A stretch of 12,671 nt of DNA from the NCBI GenBank assembly GCA_023396625.1, contig JAEWVY010000126.1, forward strand, positions 1-12,671, written 5' to 3'. Each line of letters starts with the position of its first letter. The stretch's first letter is position 1. Positions 1 to 5,332 of this stretch are shown here, piece after piece. A model generated the notes under the pieces. The model made no database searches. It was not told the origin of the DNA and saw nothing but the letters and a program-made list of their open reading frames with translations. Source of the stretch: Pseudomonadota bacterium (GTDB lineage: Bacteria; Pseudomonadota; Gammaproteobacteria; Burkholderiales; Burkholderiaceae_C). Made by a program: the position numbers and the translations under genes.

Positions 1-335
1 TGTATGACGTGCACCATATGACGGAGGAGATCAGCCGGCTGACCGATCTCAGTCTCAAATGCTGCGAACGGGTGCGTGATGCGGTCCGGATGCTCGACAA
101 GATTGCAGACCACCGGACGGCCGAAGCGGCGCTCAAGGTCTGCGAGGAGATCGATCGACTGGAAAGCGATGCCGACCGTGTCATGCGTGGTGCGATGAGC
201 AAGCTGTTCCGCGAGGAACCCGATGTGCGCGAGGTCATCAAGCTCAAGGCCATCTATGAGCTGCTGGAGACGATCACCGACAAGTGCGAGGATGTGGCCA
301 ATCTGATCGAGGGCATCATCCTCGAAAACTCCTGA
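1..335 (+). CDS. DUF47/PhoU-like phosphate transport accessory protein (5' truncated by window)
   Basis: This is the C-terminal part of a DUF47 (PhoU-related) protein, the family usually encoded next to Pit transporters and thought to modulate phosphate uptake. The frame is open from base 3 with no stop, so the gene begins outside the window. Residues read YDVHHMTEE at the start and the frame ends at a TGA at 333-335. About 110 residues are visible, roughly half of the usual 205-225. They form long amphipathic helices rich in E, R, K and L with the conserved ending DKCEDVANLIEGI, typical of this family. The GTG at base 9 and ATG at base 18 are internal codons, not starts. The pit gene follows after 18 bases, so the two are almost certainly one operon. 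Cytoplasmic; exact regulatory role is inferred from family and context. Confidence 0.88.
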   Translation, partial: YDVHHMTEEISRLTDLSLKCCERVRDAVRMLDKIADHRTAEAALKVCEEIDRLESDADRVMRGAMSKLFREEPDVREVIKLKAIYELLETITDKCEDVANLIEGIILENS

Positions 336-353
336 TCTTCGCGGGACCGGATC

Positions 354-1364
354 ATGGAAACAGTGCAGGTGTCGTTGTGGTTGGTGGTGCTGCTGGTGGT
401 GCTCGCGATCGTGTTCGACTTCATGAACGGGTTTCATGATGCGGCCAACTCGATTGCGACCGTGGTGTCCACCGGTGTGCTGCGGCCTGGGCAGGCGGTG
501 GTTTTCGCGACTTTCTTCAACGTGGTGGCGCTTTTTGTGTTCCAGTTGGGCGTGGCCGCGACCGTCGGCAAGGGCATCGCGCAGCCCGGGGTAGTGGATA
601 CGCATGTGGTCTTTGGCGCGTTGCTGGGGGCGATCACCTGGAATGTGGTGACGTGGTACTACGGCATTCCCAGCAGTTCCTCGCATGCCCTGATTGGCGG
701 CATCGTGGGCGCAGTGCTGACCAAGGCAGGTTCGAGTGCCCTGGTGGCGGGGGGCATCCTGAAAACCGTAGCATTCATCTTCATTTCCCCGTTGTTGGGT
801 TTCCTGCTGGGCTCAATGATGATGGTGCTCGTGGCGTGGACCTTTCGCCGCAGCCGCCCCTCCAGGGTGGATAAATGGTTCCGGCGGTTGCAATTGCTTT
901 CAGCGGGCGCGTACAGCCTGGGGCACGGTGGAAATGACGCGCAGAAAACCATCGGGATCATTTGGATGCTGCTCATTGCGACAGGTTATTCGGCGACCGC
1001 GGACAAGGCCCCGCCCGCCTGGGTCGTCATCACCTGCTACGCCGCGATCGGAGCGGGCACCCTGTTTGGTGGCTGGCGCATTGTCCAGACCATGGGTCAG
1101 AAAATCACCAAGCTCAAACCCGTGGGCGGTTTCTGTGCGGAAACGGGCGGGGCGATGACCTTGTTTCTGGCGTCCATGCTGGGCATTCCGGTATCAACCA
1201 CCCATACCATCACCGGTGCCATTGTCGGCGTCGGCTCGGTGCAACACGCCAGCGCCGTCCGCTGGGGTGTGGCGGGCAATATCGTCTGGGCCTGGATATT
1301 GACGATCCCGGCGAGTGCCTTCGTCGCGGCCCTGGCCTATCAAGCAAGCCTCTGGTTGTTTTGA
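354..1364 (+). CDS. pit: Inorganic phosphate transporter, Pit family (PiT, TC 2.A.20)
   Basis: This 336-residue inner-membrane protein is a low-affinity, cation-coupled phosphate permease. The family's duplicated signature is plain: NGFHDAANS at residues 25-33 and its partner GGNDAQKTIG near 192-201. The paired re-entrant motifs GIPSSSSHALIGG (about 104-116) and GIPVSTTHTITGA (about 277-289) are also present. Many hydrophobic segments run through both halves. A basic stretch near residues 163-178 (RRSRPSRVDKWFRR) is probably the central cytoplasmic loop. The length matches short bacterial Pit proteins. The ATG at 354 gives a hydrophobic N terminus directly; the ribosome binding site is weak (GGGACCGG), consistent with coupling to the DUF47 gene 18 bases upstream. 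Its 3' end is convergent with a TM2-protein gene 21 bases away. Confidence 0.96.
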   Translation: METVQVSLWLVVLLVVLAIVFDFMNGFHDAANSIATVVSTGVLRPGQAVVFATFFNVVALFVFQLGVAATVGKGIAQPGVVDTHVVFGALLGAITWNVVTWYYGIPSSSSHALIGGIVGAVLTKAGSSALVAGGILKTVAFIFISPLLGFLLGSMMMVLVAWTFRRSRPSRVDKWFRRLQLLSAGAYSLGHGGNDAQKTIGIIWMLLIATGYSATADKAPPAWVVITCYAAIGAGTLFGGWRIVQTMGQKITKLKPVGGFCAETGGAMTLFLASMLGIPVSTTHTITGAIVGVGSVQHASAVRWGVAGNIVWAWILTIPASAFVAALAYQASLWLF

Positions 1365-1370
1365 ACTGGC

Positions 1371-1387
1371 GAGGGCGCGGGGCCCTC
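1371..1387. terminator. Short GC hairpin between convergent pit and TM2 genes
   Basis: GAGGGC at 1371-1376 pairs with GCCCTC at 1382-1387 around a 5-base loop, between the pit stop and the TM2-protein stop (the stem covers part of that stop codon). There is no clear T run on either side, so termination in both directions is only an inference from the convergent arrangement. Confidence 0.3.
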
Positions 1388-1832
1388 ATTGCGAGAGTTT
1401 GCGGGCTTCCTCGATCTGGTATTCGAAGTAGCGTTGAAAGCTGAAGGCAATGCTGGCCATCAGCACTGTGGTGCCCACGAGCAGGGCCGTCACGACGGCC
1501 CCGATGGTCAGCCAGCGGGTCTGCCCTGAGGAGCAGTCGGCGGAGGCACGGGGATTGAAGCGTGAATTCCATTTTTCCGCAGACATCAGACCATAGATGA
1601 TGGCCTGAAGCGCGCAGGCCGCGATGGTGAAACCGAGCAACGGGACCAGCGCCCAGCTCAGGAGATCGTCCTGCCCAAAGTCCATGATTCGTTCCACACC
1701 GTAAAACCCCAGGCTGGTCGGCACGGGAAGCAGCCAACCCAACCAGTCGGTCATACCGCGTAAATAGAAGCGATGCAGGCCAAACGGTCCCCCCAGCAAT
1801 GCCAGCCAGGCGGCGAGCGTCTTGTTTTTCAT
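1386..1832 (-). CDS. TM2/NINE-type small integral membrane protein, function unknown
   Basis: This 148-residue protein starts with the TM2-like pattern WLALLGGPFGLHRFYLRG (residues 9-26): a hydrophobic segment, a glycine turn, then the conserved H-R-F-Y. Further hydrophobic segments lie near 31-45, 58-82 and 105-127, so three to four membrane spans are likely. A linker at about 86-104 carries two cysteines-to-charged residues (CSSGQTR region) and the C terminus is charged (EEARKLSQ). TM2-domain proteins are widespread and mostly uncharacterised, so no biochemical role is given. The ATG at 1832 overlaps the stop of the upstream acetyltransferase gene as ATGA (1829-1832), implying translational coupling and one operon. 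Confidence 0.85.
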   Translation of the reverse strand: MKNKTLAAWLALLGGPFGLHRFYLRGMTDWLGWLLPVPTSLGFYGVERIMDFGQDDLLSWALVPLLGFTIAACALQAIIYGLMSAEKWNSRFNPRASADCSSGQTRWLTIGAVVTALLVGTTVLMASIAFSFQRYFEYQIEEARKLSQ

Positions 1833-2362
1833 GAGTCGCTCCTATTCGGGGGGGCCGTATCACCTGCGCCCAGGGCCTTTTCCATCAGCACCACGTCCAG
1901 CCATTTGTCGAACTTCCAGCCGCAGGAGGCGAGCACCCCCACGTGACTGAAACCCGATGCGCGGTGGACGCCAATGGAGCCCGTATTGGCGGAGTCGCCG
2001 ATCACGGCGATCAGCTTGCGCACGCCGACGCGTTCGGCTGCCGCCGCCAGCTCGGCGAGTAAAACCCGCCCGAGGCCCTGATTCCTGGCATGGGCAGCGA
2101 GGTAGATCGAGTCCTCGGCACTGAAGCGATAGGCCGCGCGCGGTTTGAACCAGTTGCAGTAGGCATAGCCGAGCAGGTGGCCCTCGTTTTCAGCCACGAG
2201 CCAGGGCAATCCCCGATCCAGCACATCGGTCCGGCGCAAGGCCATGTCGGCCTCGGAGGGGGGCGTCGTCTCGAAGGTGCCCGTGCCATTGAGCACGTGA
2301 TGCGTGTAGATGGCGGTAATGGCAGGGATGTCGTCGTTTCGGCTTGGGCGGATCAAGAGCAT
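1829..2362 (-). CDS. GNAT-family N-acetyltransferase, phosphinothricin acetyltransferase (PAT)-like
   Basis: A 177-residue cytoplasmic acetyl-CoA-dependent N-acetyltransferase. It opens with the family pattern IRPSRNDDIPAITAIYTHHV (residues 4-23), followed by GTGTFETTPP (26-35), YRFSAEDSIY (78-87), the acetyl-CoA pyrophosphate loop RNQGLG (93-98), and a C-terminal block with GWKFDKWLDVVLMEK (148-162). These features match the PAT/YncA/MddA subgroup, whose members acetylate phosphinothricin, methionine sulfone or sulfoximine and related amino acids. The actual substrate cannot be told from sequence. The ATG at 2362 lacks an evident Shine-Dalgarno. The gene heads a minus-strand pair with the TM2-protein gene and diverges from rpsP across 112 bases. 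Confidence 0.93.
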   Translation of the reverse strand: MLLIRPSRNDDIPAITAIYTHHVLNGTGTFETTPPSEADMALRRTDVLDRGLPWLVAENEGHLLGYAYCNWFKPRAAYRFSAEDSIYLAAHARNQGLGRVLLAELAAAAERVGVRKLIAVIGDSANTGSIGVHRASGFSHVGVLASCGWKFDKWLDVVLMEKALGAGDTAPPNRSDS

Positions 2363-2382
2363 GGGGAATCAGCCAGTGAACA

Positions 2383-2388
2383 TATAAT
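2383..2388 (+). promoter_or_regulatory. Candidate -10 box (TATAAT) of the rpsP operon
   Basis: A perfect TATAAT lies 86 bases before the rpsP start, in the only AT-rich patch of the rpsP/acetyltransferase gap. No good -35 hexamer is seen 16-18 bases upstream. The position would give a leader of about 80 bases. The reverse complement of 2384-2389 reads TATTAT, so the same patch could also serve the divergent acetyltransferase gene. Confidence 0.55.
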
Positions 2389-2474
2389 AAAAGGCTTTTC
2401 AGTGTGTCGCTGGCCGGGTGGCCATGTCGCGTGTCTCAACGCTGAAAGAACATTTACCACCCACAGGATAAATC

Positions 2475-2726
2475 ATGGTTGTGATTCGACTCTCCCGCGG
2501 CGGCTCCAAAGGTCGTCCCTTCTTCAATATCGTTGTTGCTGACAAGCGTGAGCGCCGTGACGGCCGCTTCATCGAGCGCATCGGGTTCTACAACCCGATC
2601 GCGGTCGAAGGCGAGGAAGGCCTGCGCATTGCACAGGACCGGCTGACCTACTGGAAGAGCGTGGGTGCCCAGGCCTCGCCCACGGTGGAGCGCCTGGTCA
2701 AGCAGGCTGCTGCCAAAGCCGCCTGA
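2475..2726 (+). CDS. rpsP: 30S ribosomal protein S16
   Basis: An 83-residue protein with the universal S16 N terminus (MVVIRLSRGGSKGRPFFNIV), the conserved DKRERRDGRFIERIGFYNP block (residues 23-41), and the LRIAQDRLTYWKSVGAQ helix region. S16 binds 16S rRNA in the body of the small subunit and is needed for its assembly. The length is normal. The start is supported by AGGA at 2465-2468, six bases before the ATG. It is the first gene of the conserved rpsP-rimM-trmD-rplS cluster, with rimM 12 bases downstream. Confidence 0.98.
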   Translation: MVVIRLSRGGSKGRPFFNIVVADKRERRDGRFIERIGFYNPIAVEGEEGLRIAQDRLTYWKSVGAQASPTVERLVKQAAAKAA

Positions 2727-2738
2727 GCAGACTGAGGG

Positions 2739-3320
2739 ATGCGACCCGTTCTCGAATCCGTGGAACTGCCATCGGATGCGGTCGAGGTCGGGTCGATCGT
2801 GGATGCGTGGGGCATCAAGGGCTGGCTCAGGATCCAGCCGCACAGCGCCTTTCCAGAGGCGCTTTTTTCTTCCCGGCGCTGGTTTCTGCAGCCTTCGGAA
2901 CGAGGAGGGCGTGCTTTCGACGGCACGGTTTGTCTGTCCATCAAGGAGGCCCGGGCCCATTCGGGTGCCGTGGTGGCCGCGGCCCAGGAAATTGCCGATC
3001 GGGATGCGGCGCAGGCACTCAAGGGGGCTCGGGTGTTCGTGCCCCGTTCGGAATTTCCCGTGGTGGGACCCGACGAGTACTATTGGGTCGATCTGTTGGG
3101 GCTCGACGTCGTCAACCGCGAGGGCGTCGCATTGGGGAAGGTCCGCGACCTGCTTTCAACCGGTCCGCAAACGGTTCTGGTGATCGAACAGCCGCCTTTG
3201 GTGGAGGCAGGGGCTAAAGAGAAGGTTCGCGAGCGCATGATTCCTTTTGTGGCGGCCTTTGTCGACAAGGTCGATCTCGCGGGGCGCCGCATCGTGGTGG
3301 ACTGGCAGCCAGACTACTGA
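2739..3320 (+). CDS. rimM: Ribosome maturation factor RimM
   Basis: A 193-residue RimM, which binds S19 and the 16S head domain and helps the late assembly of the 30S subunit. The N-terminal beta-barrel carries the family pattern VGSIVDAWGIKGWLRIQP (residues 17-34). The C-terminal PRC-barrel begins around YYWVDLLGLDVVNREG, the aromatic YYW motif needed for S19 binding, and ends with the typical ERMIPFVAAFVDKVDL block and RRIVVDW. The length is at the upper end for the family because of a 15-residue N-terminal lead and an insert near GRAFDGTV. It lies 12 bases after rpsP and 59 bases before trmD, in the usual operon order. Confidence 0.97.
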   Translation: MRPVLESVELPSDAVEVGSIVDAWGIKGWLRIQPHSAFPEALFSSRRWFLQPSERGGRAFDGTVCLSIKEARAHSGAVVAAAQEIADRDAAQALKGARVFVPRSEFPVVGPDEYYWVDLLGLDVVNREGVALGKVRDLLSTGPQTVLVIEQPPLVEAGAKEKVRERMIPFVAAFVDKVDLAGRRIVVDWQPDY

Positions 3321-3379
3321 AGCCGGTCTCGCTGCATCCATGAGTTGCTCGCGTCTTTCACTGAATCACGGGCGTTCAC

Positions 3380-4147
3380 ATGCGATTTGATGTCATCACC
3401 CTTTTTCCGGAGCTCTTCACACCGTTCCTCCATACCGGAGTGACGCGTCGGGCTTTTGAAATGTCGCAGGTGGACGTGCATCTGTGGAACCCACGCGATT
3501 TCACCGAGGGAAATTATCGGCGGGTCGATGACCGGCCGTTTGGCGGGGGGCCGGGCATGGTGATGATGGCAGAGCCGCTGACCCGCTGCCTCGAAGCCGT
3601 TCGTGAGACCCGTGGCGACGAAGTGCCAGTGGTGCTGTTTTCGCCGGTAGGCGAGAAACTGGCGCACGCCGGTGTGGTTCGCTGGGCGGAAAGCTCGGGG
3701 GCCATTCTGGTCTGCGGCCGCTATGAAGGCCTGGACCAGCGGTTCATTGACGCCCATGTGGATATACAAATTAGCCTGGGTGATTTCGTGCTTTCCGGCG
3801 GAGAGATCGCTGCGTTGGCATTGCTCGACGCCGTGGCACGGTTGCAGCCGGGCGTTTTGGGGGATGAGGACAGTCACGAACTCGACAGCTTCAATCCCGC
3901 GCTTGATGGCTTGCTCGATTGTCCGCACTACACCCGCCCCGAGATCTGGCGAGGGGCAAGCGTGCCGATGACGCTGAAGTCCGGCCATCATGCATTGATC
4001 GAACGCTGGCGCCGGGATCGCCGACTCGAAACCACTGCGCGGCACCGACCTGATTTGATCGAGGCGGCACGGGGGGCTGGGCGGCTCGACGCGAGGGATG
4101 AAGCGTTGCTGCGTAGCCTTGCCGAAGCACCGGTTGAGGAAGGGTGA
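3380..4147 (+). CDS. trmD: tRNA (guanine-N1-)-methyltransferase TrmD
   Basis: A 255-residue SPOUT-class enzyme that makes m1G37 in tRNAs reading CNN, CCN and CGG-type codons, preventing +1 frameshifts. It starts MRFDVITLFPELF, the family hallmark. The RPFGGGPGMVM motif follows at about residues 53-63. The trefoil-knot S-adenosylmethionine site includes CGRYEGLD (112-119) and SGGE (139-142). The residues matching the known catalytic pair of the Escherichia coli enzyme are R154 and D169 (in the LDSF context), both present. CPHYTRP and a final helical tRNA-binding domain complete it. Length is normal. It is preceded by a 59-base gap after rimM and followed by a 140-base gap that appears to hold a separate rplS promoter. 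Confidence 0.98.
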   Translation: MRFDVITLFPELFTPFLHTGVTRRAFEMSQVDVHLWNPRDFTEGNYRRVDDRPFGGGPGMVMMAEPLTRCLEAVRETRGDEVPVVLFSPVGEKLAHAGVVRWAESSGAILVCGRYEGLDQRFIDAHVDIQISLGDFVLSGGEIAALALLDAVARLQPGVLGDEDSHELDSFNPALDGLLDCPHYTRPEIWRGASVPMTLKSGHHALIERWRRDRRLETTARHRPDLIEAARGAGRLDARDEALLRSLAEAPVEEG

Positions 4148-4149
4148 TC

Positions 4150-4177
4150 CTGACCGAGGATTCAGCCTTGTTATAAT
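4150..4177 (+). promoter_or_regulatory. Extended -10 promoter for rplS
   Basis: TATAAT at 4172-4177 is preceded by TGT (4169-4171), an extended -10 element. CTGACC at 4150-4155 matches four of six positions of TTGACA with a 16-base spacer. It lies just after the trmD stop, and transcription would start near 4184, leaving a leader of about 105 bases before rplS. This suggests that rplS can be expressed apart from the upstream operon. Sequence match only; no transcript data. Confidence 0.6.
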
Positions 4178-4287
4178 CAAAAACTTTTCGATCCTCTGCC
4201 CGGCCGCGGAATACAAGAAAGCTGTGCCCTTGGGCCGGCACTTGCCGCCTTTTGTGTAGCGTGGGTACGATCACCTAGAGGTAAGCC

Positions 4288-4665
4288 ATGAATCTGATCC
4301 AGACTCTCGAGCAGGAAGAAATCGCCCGTCTCGGCAAGAACATCCCCGAATTTTCGCCCGGTGACACCGTCATCGTCAGCGTCAACGTGGTCGAAGGCTC
4401 GCGCAAGCGCGTGCAGGCCTATGAGGGCGTGGTAATCGCCAAGCGCAATCGGGGCCTGAACAGTGGCTTCACGGTCCGAAAGATTTCGAGTGGTGAAGGC
4501 GTGGAACGTACCTTCCAGACCTATAGCCCCTTGATTGCCGGCATTGAAGTCAAGCGCCGTGGCGATGTGCGCCGGGCCAAGCTGTACTACCTGCGCGAGC
4601 GTAGCGGCAAGTCGGCCCGTATCAAGGAAAAACTGCCCAGCCGTAGCAAGGCCACTGCCGCCTGA
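4288..4665 (+). CDS. rplS: 50S ribosomal protein L19
   Basis: A 125-residue L19, a protein at the 30S-50S interface. Recognisable blocks are IPEFSPGDTVIVSVNVVEG, RKRVQAYEGVVIAKRNRG, FTVRKISSGEGVERTFQTYSP and the C-terminal RRAKLYYLRERSGKSARIKEK. The last dozen residues (LPSRSKATAA) are a basic, low-complexity tail. AGAGG at 4277-4281 sits six bases before the ATG. It is the last gene of the rpsP cluster and is followed at 4691 by an intrinsic terminator. A strong promoter-like element lies in the gap upstream. Confidence 0.98.
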   Translation: MNLIQTLEQEEIARLGKNIPEFSPGDTVIVSVNVVEGSRKRVQAYEGVVIAKRNRGLNSGFTVRKISSGEGVERTFQTYSPLIAGIEVKRRGDVRRAKLYYLRERSGKSARIKEKLPSRSKATAA

Positions 4666-4690
4666 CCGGCTGCAGTTGCAGCAGCCTCCA

Positions 4691-4723
4691 GCCGCCTCAT
4701 GGGATGACCGAGGCGGCTTTTTT
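4691..4723 (+). terminator. Intrinsic terminator of the rpsP-rplS operon
   Basis: GCCGCCTC (4691-4698) pairs perfectly with GAGGCGGC (4710-4717) around an 11-base loop, directly followed by six T residues (4718-4723). It begins 26 bases after the rplS stop. Confidence 0.92.
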
Positions 4724-4739
4724 GTGCGCGCAGGAATGG

Positions 4740-4772
4740 CACGGGGTCTCCAAAGGGTGGGATATCCCCGTG
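4740..4772. repeat. Inverted repeat CACGGGG/CCCCGTG downstream of ffs
   Basis: CACGGGG at 4740-4746 and CCCCGTG at 4766-4772 are perfect complements across a 19-base spacer. The element lies between the rplS terminator and the 3' end of the minus-strand SRP RNA gene, so it could assist termination or 3' processing of ffs. There is no T run on either side. Confidence 0.35.
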
Positions 4773-4787
4773 TTCACAAATGAAGGT

Positions 4788-4881
4788 GACGAGCCTTGAC
4801 CCCGGCACTGGCGCTACGGTTAGGGCTGCTTGGTTCCCCACCTGACCCGGTTGGCCGCTTTGCCATGCGGGAAGGCCCGTC
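4788..4881 (-). ncRNA. ffs: Signal recognition particle RNA, small bacterial 4.5S type
   Basis: On the minus strand, 4824-4847 carries the universally conserved Ffh-binding apical region: GGTCAGGTGGGG, then AACC, then AAGCAGCC, including the GGAA-type tetraloop. Compared with the Escherichia coli sequence, the pairs next to the tetraloop are swapped (GG/CC in place of CC/GG) while pairing is kept. The flanks fold into a rod: GACGGGCCTT (4881-4872) pairs with AAGGCTCGTC (4797-4788) as ten pairs with one G-U wobble, which defines ends giving a 94-base RNA. The product binds Ffh (SRP54) to target membrane proteins co-translationally to FtsY and SecYEG. A TACAAT box lies just upstream at 4894-4889. 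The gene is antiparallel to both rplS and dnaX. Confidence 0.92.
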
Positions 4882-4886
4882 GTCGT

Positions 4887-5210
4887 CTATTGTAGGCGAC
4901 GAAGAGCTTCAGCCTTGCCGAAAGCCAGGACCAACAGTTGAAAAATATCGGCGCGCAGTTGCACGCGGGCGTTGGCGTCCGGGTTTTGACTCAGGCGCGC
5001 AAGCAGTCGGCCCGCTTTCGGGTGACGACAATCGGCCAGCGCCCTGGCCAGCAGGGCCGTTTCGGGATCCGTGTCCGCGAGCGCAACCTTGAAATCCGGA
5101 ATATCCTGGCTGACGATATGTTCCAGCATGGTGGCCAATTCAGTTTCCGAAAACATACGGAGCAAGTGCTGACGTGTGATAGCGGTTTCTGAACCTGAAA
5201 TCTGATGCAA
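4887..5210 (-). CDS. Small hypothetical protein upstream of ffs
   Basis: A possible 107-residue soluble protein that I do not recognise. It is leucine- and alanine-rich and predicted helical (for example TELATMLEHIVSQ, ETALLARALADCRHPKAGRL, ADIFQLLVLAFGKAEALRRL), with no membrane segment, signal or metal-binding motif. The composition looks like a folded protein rather than an antisense shadow, and no recognised gene lies on the other strand. The only start at the 5' end is TTG at 5210, four codons after an in-frame TGA, without a Shine-Dalgarno. An internal ATG at 5156 would give 89 residues (MFSETELATML...). The stop lies six bases before ffs on the same strand, and the ffs -10 box sits in its final codons. 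It diverges from dnaX. Reality of the gene is moderately likely. Confidence 0.5.
   Translation of the reverse strand: MHQISGSETAITRQHLLRMFSETELATMLEHIVSQDIPDFKVALADTDPETALLARALADCRHPKAGRLLARLSQNPDANARVQLRADIFQLLVLAFGKAEALRRLQ
4889..4894 (-). promoter_or_regulatory. -10 box (TACAAT) of ffs
   Basis: Read on the minus strand, TACAAT ends seven to eight bases before the first base of the predicted SRP RNA (4881), the correct distance for a -10 element. It overlaps the last two codons (CTA CAA) and the T of the stop codon of the small gene upstream. No convincing -35 hexamer is seen 16-19 bases further upstream. Confidence 0.65.
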
Positions 5211-5256
5211 TGCAGCATAACGTCAAATGGACGGCTTTGCCAAGCGGCCGGTCAGT

Positions 5257-5280
5257 GGCATGTGATTTTGGGCACATGCC
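5257..5280. repeat. Perfect 8-bp inverted repeat in the gap before dnaX
   Basis: GGCATGTG (5257-5264) and CACATGCC (5273-5280) are perfect complements separated by eight bases. The element lies in the 122-base gap between the divergent small hypothetical gene and dnaX, 52 bases before the dnaX start, where an operator would be expected. No T run follows, so a terminator is unlikely. The rest of the gap (5211-5256 and 5281-5320) shows nothing recognisable. Confidence 0.5.
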
Positions 5281-5320
5281 CCTAATCAGGTGGAGTGCCA
5301 GGCGAAAGCGCACCGCCCCG

Positions 5321-5326
5321 TAGAAT
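5321..5326 (+). promoter_or_regulatory. Candidate -10 box of dnaX (possibly leaderless transcript)
   Basis: TAGAAT at 5321-5326 is six bases before the dnaX ATG, so transcription would begin at or next to the start codon. There is no Shine-Dalgarno in the preceding 20 bases, which fits a leaderless mRNA. The -35 region is weak, so the call is tentative. Confidence 0.35.
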
Positions 5327-5332
5327 TCGCAT

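Noticed and set aside
9..17. GTG at base 9 as a real start of the first gene
   Set aside because: The frame is open upstream to the window edge and the product would lack half of the DUF47 family length.
3314..4216. Minus-strand frame of 300 codons opposite trmD
   Set aside because: Same reason: antisense of a conserved gene, no family features.
4691..4723. The rplS terminator acting also as terminator for ffs on the minus strand
   Set aside because: On the minus strand the stem is followed by TGGAGGCTGC without a T run, so only the plus direction is supported.
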